Assembly: GCA_902793125.1 (NCBI GenBank)
Contig: CADBCC010000003.1
Span: 76,287-140,286, forward strand
Length of the DNA: 64,000 nucleotides
Direction: 5' to 3'
DNA from: an uncultured Ruminococcus sp.
Lineage (GTDB): Bacteria > Bacillota > Clostridia > Oscillospirales > Acutalibacteraceae
The notes beneath the pieces are model-generated. The model was given only the letters and a program-made list of their open reading frames with translations, was not told the DNA's origin and did not search any database. Below are positions 61,601 through 64,000 of this stretch, one piece after another. Numbering within the stretch: the stretch's first letter is position 1; every line of letters begins with the position of its first letter. Made by a program: the position numbers and the translations under genes.

Positions 61601-62425
61601 AAGACTTACGTTTCTGTCCGTATCTTTTCCGTAAACCTCGCTTCTTGTATCGTAATACGCCTGTAAAGCGTCCTCGATAACAACTGAGAGCGCGGATTTT
61701 TCTATTTCAACTTTATCTAATTTTGTAAGGAATGTAGTATGTCTGCAATGGTCGGACCAGTATGTGTCGATTACTCTCAGCTCGGTAATACTCGGGTCAC
61801 GTTTTTCGGTATCGCGGAAATAATCGCGGGTAAATTTTAAGTCGGCTAAAGTCATCGCGAACCCCATTGAACCGAAGAATTCTTCCATTTCCCCGTCGTT
61901 CCAGTTTATAAAGCCCTCGACACGCTTAACGTTTTCGGGAACATCGAGCGGCATTTCGAGCGACTCGGGTTTATCTAAAGAAGCTAAACGGCTTTCAACG
62001 GGGTTAATCATATAATTCTGAATTTTCTTAAATTCCTCGTCGCTTATATCGCCCTTAACGCAAACTACGCGTGCCGTAAGAATTTTACAGCGCTCACCCT
62101 GGGTAAGAAGCTGTACGCACTGCTCGGCTGAGTCGGCGCGCTGGTCGTACTGACCGGGGAGATACTCCATAGCGAAAACTCTGAAGCCGTCCTCAACGGG
62201 CAAAACTTCCTCAAAAATAACATCCTGGTTAGGCTCGGAGAGGATGATATTTTTAGCTTTGTCGAATTCCTCTCTCGTCATTCCTTCGATATCGTAGCGG
62301 TTTAAAAACCTGAGCTCCTCTATCGCCCTTATACCGAGGTTGTGGCGCAAATCCCATTTTGTCTGCTCTGCGGCAACGTTCATTCCGTCACGTTTTTCTA
62401 CAAAAATCCGAATTACTTTAGACAT
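58658..62425 (-). CDS. purL: Phosphoribosylformylglycinamidine synthase (large, fused form)
   Basis: A 1255-residue enzyme of purine synthesis that converts FGAR, glutamine and ATP to FGAM. The N-terminal PurS-like part and linker precede two AIR-synthase-type halves (NETHNHPTEIEPFGGAATCLGG; IPSIGGKDSMSGTF) and a C-terminal glutaminase (~1000-1255). The glutaminase has nucleophile Cys in LGICNGFQALIKLG and His in VPVSHGEGRF. Length is normal for the fused form. No other pur gene is adjacent. GGAGG lies upstream of the ATG. Confidence 0.97.
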   Translation of the reverse strand: MSKVIRIFVEKRDGMNVAAEQTKWDLRHNLGIRAIEELRFLNRYDIEGMTREEFDKAKNIILSEPNQDVIFEEVLPVEDGFRVFAMEYLPGQYDQRADSAEQCVQLLTQGERCKILTARVVCVKGDISDEEFKKIQNYMINPVESRLASLDKPESLEMPLDVPENVKRVEGFINWNDGEMEEFFGSMGFAMTLADLKFTRDYFRDTEKRDPSITELRVIDTYWSDHCRHTTFLTKLDKVEIEKSALSVVIEDALQAYYDTRSEVYGKDTDRNVSLMDMALIGMKSLKKKGLIPDLDESEEINACSIEVPVTIDGKTEKWLVQFKNETHNHPTEIEPFGGAATCLGGAIRDPLSGRAYIYQAMRVTGSGDPTVPFKDTMEGKLPSRKITTGAAEGYSSYGNQIGLATGQVVELYDRGYVAKRMEIGAVIGASPKENVIREVPAPDDVIVLLGGRTGRDGCGGATGSSKAHTLSSIETCGAEVQKGNPPTERKIQRLFRNPEVAKMIKRCNDFGAGGVCVAIGELADGLSVNLDKVTKKYEGLDGTELAISESQERMAVVLDKSDVERFIALSETENLEATAVAVVTENPRLTMNWRGDTIVDISREFLNTNGVTQTSTAYIKSPDEKNCYRTTCPESLKGLSTAEAVKKNMARLEVCSQIGLSERFDSSIGAGTVIMPFGGKTQLTPQEAMAAKIPLLKGETDDATAMSYGFIPGTSRWSPFHGSAYAVVESLSKILAIGAYPLKARLTFQEYFEKLMDKPERWGKPAAALLGAMQAQLNLGIPSIGGKDSMSGTFEQIDVPPTLVSFAVAMTKASKTISAEFKKAGSKVIYVPVPEDKKTLMPKWEELKAMYNAVYALMDEGGVLSASVVKEGGAAASVCKACFGNKFGFKFENELSFDELFAPLSGSLILELKDGAKLKDGVLYYPLGEVTENEDIEINGEKIKIDEILGEWTAPLEKVFPTKAQCPKMGRSAELFTQRNTKAPVIKTAKPKVFIPVFPGTNCEVDTARAFEKAGAEAELLIVKNLKPSDIEDTIAKMESIIKESQMIMFPGGFSGGDEPDGSGKFIATTFRNPRIKEAVDELLNKRDGLMLGICNGFQALIKLGLVPYGEIREIKPNDPTLTFNTVGRHISHMAYTRVTSVKSPWFSSVEAGDVFAVPVSHGEGRFMADDETVKRLIENGQVATQYVDLNGNPSDEIAYNVNGSICAIEGITSPDGRILGKMGHSERKGDNLYANVPFNKDQKIFESGVKYFK

Positions 62426-62718
62426 AGTTTTTCCTCCATATTTACAGTTTACGGTAATCAGCAGTCCGTTCTCCGTTTTTAATTAACAAGAGCCGTCTCT
62501 CTGATTAAATCACATACATATTTATTTTAACATATGCCATATTTATTATGTTTAACATAGGGAATTATAAATTTTTAATTTTCCGCGAGTGATATGCTCC
62601 GCACCTGCGTTCCCGAAAACTCTGCTATCCAATCCTCATTATAAACCGCAAAGCCGCGGACGCCCCCCCAAATCGGGAGCGTCCGCGGTTAGAAAGGAGA
62701 AAAATTTATTTACAGTCC
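62426..62718 (-). other. Intergenic region upstream of purL
   Basis: This AT-rich stretch contains the purL leader and an AT-rich block (ATTATAAATTTTTAATTTTCC). I see no purine riboswitch core or other RNA class. Its right part holds the kinase terminator hairpin. Confidence 0.5.
62654..62688 (-). terminator. GC-rich hairpin after the second PF06580 kinase
   Basis: CCGCGGACGC pairs with GCGTCCGCGG, with CCCC/GGG extending the stem. It is 31 bp past the kinase stop. The U-run is poor, but the stem is the strongest in the area. Confidence 0.7.
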
Positions 62719-63987
62719 TTATTTCTGTTTTTTCGGAATAAAGACTTTCACAATTGTACCTCCGTCTTCAGCTTCGGATATCGTAAGACTTCCGCCGCAC
62801 ATATACTCGAGCCTTTCTTGTATATTTTTAAGCGCGATATGCGGTTCTCCGTTTTCTTTGATACCGAAACCGGGGCCTGTATCTTTTACTATAATCTCGC
62901 TTCCGTTTTCTGTTTCCTGTGTAAAAATCGAGATATGAAGCGGTTCCAATTCAGGATCAACCCCGTGTTTTACGGCGTTTTCCACAATAGGCTGTAAAGT
63001 AAGCGGAGGAAGTCTGAAGCTTTTATGCGGGATAAACAGGTCTACAAAAATATCATCCTCAAACCTCGCCTTCTCAACGGCAAGATACATCTTTGTATGT
63101 TCAAGTTCTTCTCTAAACGGTATTGTGTCTGTTTTCGCGATAGCGGTAAAATTTCTTCGAAGATAATTTGTAAAATCCATTATAAGCTGCTGCGCCTTTT
63201 CGGTATCGTCTTCGCACATATAATAGATGCTGGTCATCGTATTATAAATAAAATGCGGACGCATTTGCAGCACGGCAATCTCGGTTTTTTTCTCGGCTAA
63301 TTCCTGTTTTTGGTTAAGAAATATTTCAATCTGATTATTTTCTACGGATGTCAGCATATATATAACCGCAAGAGTCGAACCTAAAACTATGAACGAGATA
63401 CCGTATATAAACATCTGAACAAGCATAGAAATCATCGGCATAATAATATAAAATAAAAACGCGATAAATACTCTTTTTGAAAGCTTGTTCTTTCTGCGGA
63501 TTACACCGATTAGATTTACAATCGTAATTAAAACAGTAGGTACTAACAAAACAGCGTAATACGGTCCGCGGATATATACATTATTCGGAGTATAATAATA
63601 AATGCCTTTTGTAAACTGTGTTAAAATAAGCAAAACAACATAAACAATCAGCAGTGCGAGCGTTATATAAAACAGGATGCTCTTATAGTCTTCTTTACAG
63701 ATAGTAAGCAGTAGCAAAGTTAACATAAGCAGCGCCAAGGACGATGACAAAGACTCAAAAAAGAGACAGATTTGCGATAACAGCACATCATCCGTAAACG
63801 AATAGAACGTATAAGAAAGAAAGTTGCATAAAACGTAGAATATCATTATCGAAAGGATAATTAAGATAATACCTCTTATTCTGCTGTGTAAAGTTGTATT
63901 GATCATAGTCAATACCAACCCGAACAAAAGACATGCCATCGCGGCGGAGTCAATGCAGTAATTTATAAAAACATTTAAGTCAAACAA
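62719..63987 (-). CDS. Membrane sensor histidine kinase (PF06580 type), possibly 5'-truncated by the window edge
   Basis: At least 422 residues. About six to eight membrane segments (to ~220) precede the His_kinase motif LQMRPHFIYNTMTSIYYM and a GHKL ATPase (QPIVENAVKHGV; KDTGPGFGI). The only visible start is a TTG at 63987 with poor spacing, and the frame stays open to the window end, so the true start may lie beyond 64000. It is a paralogue of the kinase at 2239-4104 in its cytoplasmic half. No response regulator follows it, so its partner may lie upstream, outside the window. Confidence 0.85.
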   Translation of the reverse strand: MFDLNVFINYCIDSAAMACLLFGLVLTMINTTLHSRIRGIILIILSIMIFYVLCNFLSYTFYSFTDDVLLSQICLFFESLSSSLALLMLTLLLLTICKEDYKSILFYITLALLIVYVVLLILTQFTKGIYYYTPNNVYIRGPYYAVLLVPTVLITIVNLIGVIRRKNKLSKRVFIAFLFYIIMPMISMLVQMFIYGISFIVLGSTLAVIYMLTSVENNQIEIFLNQKQELAEKKTEIAVLQMRPHFIYNTMTSIYYMCEDDTEKAQQLIMDFTNYLRRNFTAIAKTDTIPFREELEHTKMYLAVEKARFEDDIFVDLFIPHKSFRLPPLTLQPIVENAVKHGVDPELEPLHISIFTQETENGSEIIVKDTGPGFGIKENGEPHIALKNIQERLEYMCGGSLTISEAEDGGTIVKVFIPKKQK

Positions 63988-64000
63988 TCCTACACAAGCC

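Noticed and set aside
62426..62718. Purine riboswitch upstream of purL
   Set aside because: The conserved three-way junction core and loop-loop sequences were not found by eye.
1..64000. tRNA or rRNA genes, CRISPR arrays, transposases or phage genes
   Set aside because: None was seen on either strand. The repeats present are promoter units, module duplications and linker repeats.

Overview
The window looks like chromosomal DNA of a starch-degrading, anaerobic gut-type Clostridia, most like Ruminococcus and relatives (Oscillospiraceae). This is inferred from low-to-moderate GC, strong AGGAGG ribosome binding sites, two large secreted GH13 amylases with CBM26-type starch-binding modules joined by Pro-Thr-Glu-Ala linkers, Lys-rich Ig-like surface modules, a flavodiiron/rubredoxin oxygen-scavenging protein and a two-subunit class I fumarase. 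No tRNA, rRNA, CRISPR array, insertion sequence or prophage gene was seen.

Layout. 1-4.9 kb: a secreted helical protein gene of unknown function, broken by a 7-bp tandem duplication, faces a PF06580-type histidine kinase and a response regulator with a SARP-like DNA-binding domain. Several copies of a 135-bp promoter-bearing repeat lie between them, and another copy lies at the left edge. 5-6.5 kb: a small membrane protein and a STAS protein. 6.5-10 kb: DegV and a pncA-nadE-pncB NAD salvage operon. 10-15.4 kb: a DUF2079 membrane protein, an asparagine synthetase-like protein lacking the glutaminase Cys, and a DUF1846 protein. 15.4-29.3 kb, all on the minus strand: a secreted serpin, an MBL hydrolase and AlkD-like repair pair, a secreted transglutaminase-like protein followed by a 46-residue peptide, a C39-like protein with cell-wall-binding repeats, and two amylases. 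29.5-37.4 kb: the flavodiiron protein, then fruR-fruK-fruA-ptsH-ptsI (fructose PTS). 37.4-48.1 kb: two surface proteins ending in the same Lys-rich module, an OmpR-type two-component system, fumarase, a cohesin-like secreted protein with a second small peptide, an OGG1-type glycosylase and a DUF6062 protein. 48.3-64 kb: glycogen branching enzyme with a histone-H1-like tail, a TetR regulator with a heterodimeric ABC exporter, a DegT-family aminotransferase, a SleB-like hydrolase, a GNAT acetyltransferase, purL, and a second PF06580 kinase cut by the window edge.

How they fit together. The amylases, fructose PTS and branching enzyme point to external alpha-glucan use and internal glycogen storage. 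The two amylases and the transglutaminase-like protein share a ~145-residue C-terminal module with no dockerin, LPxTG or SLH anchor. A more distant version may end the cohesin-like protein. In two of these four cases the module-bearing gene is followed within 15 bp by a small gene for an MKKYI-P--E peptide. This module and peptide pairing, and the repeat/SARP-type regulator/disrupted secreted protein cassette at the left end, are the two best candidates for undescribed systems here. Both are inferences from sequence reading alone.
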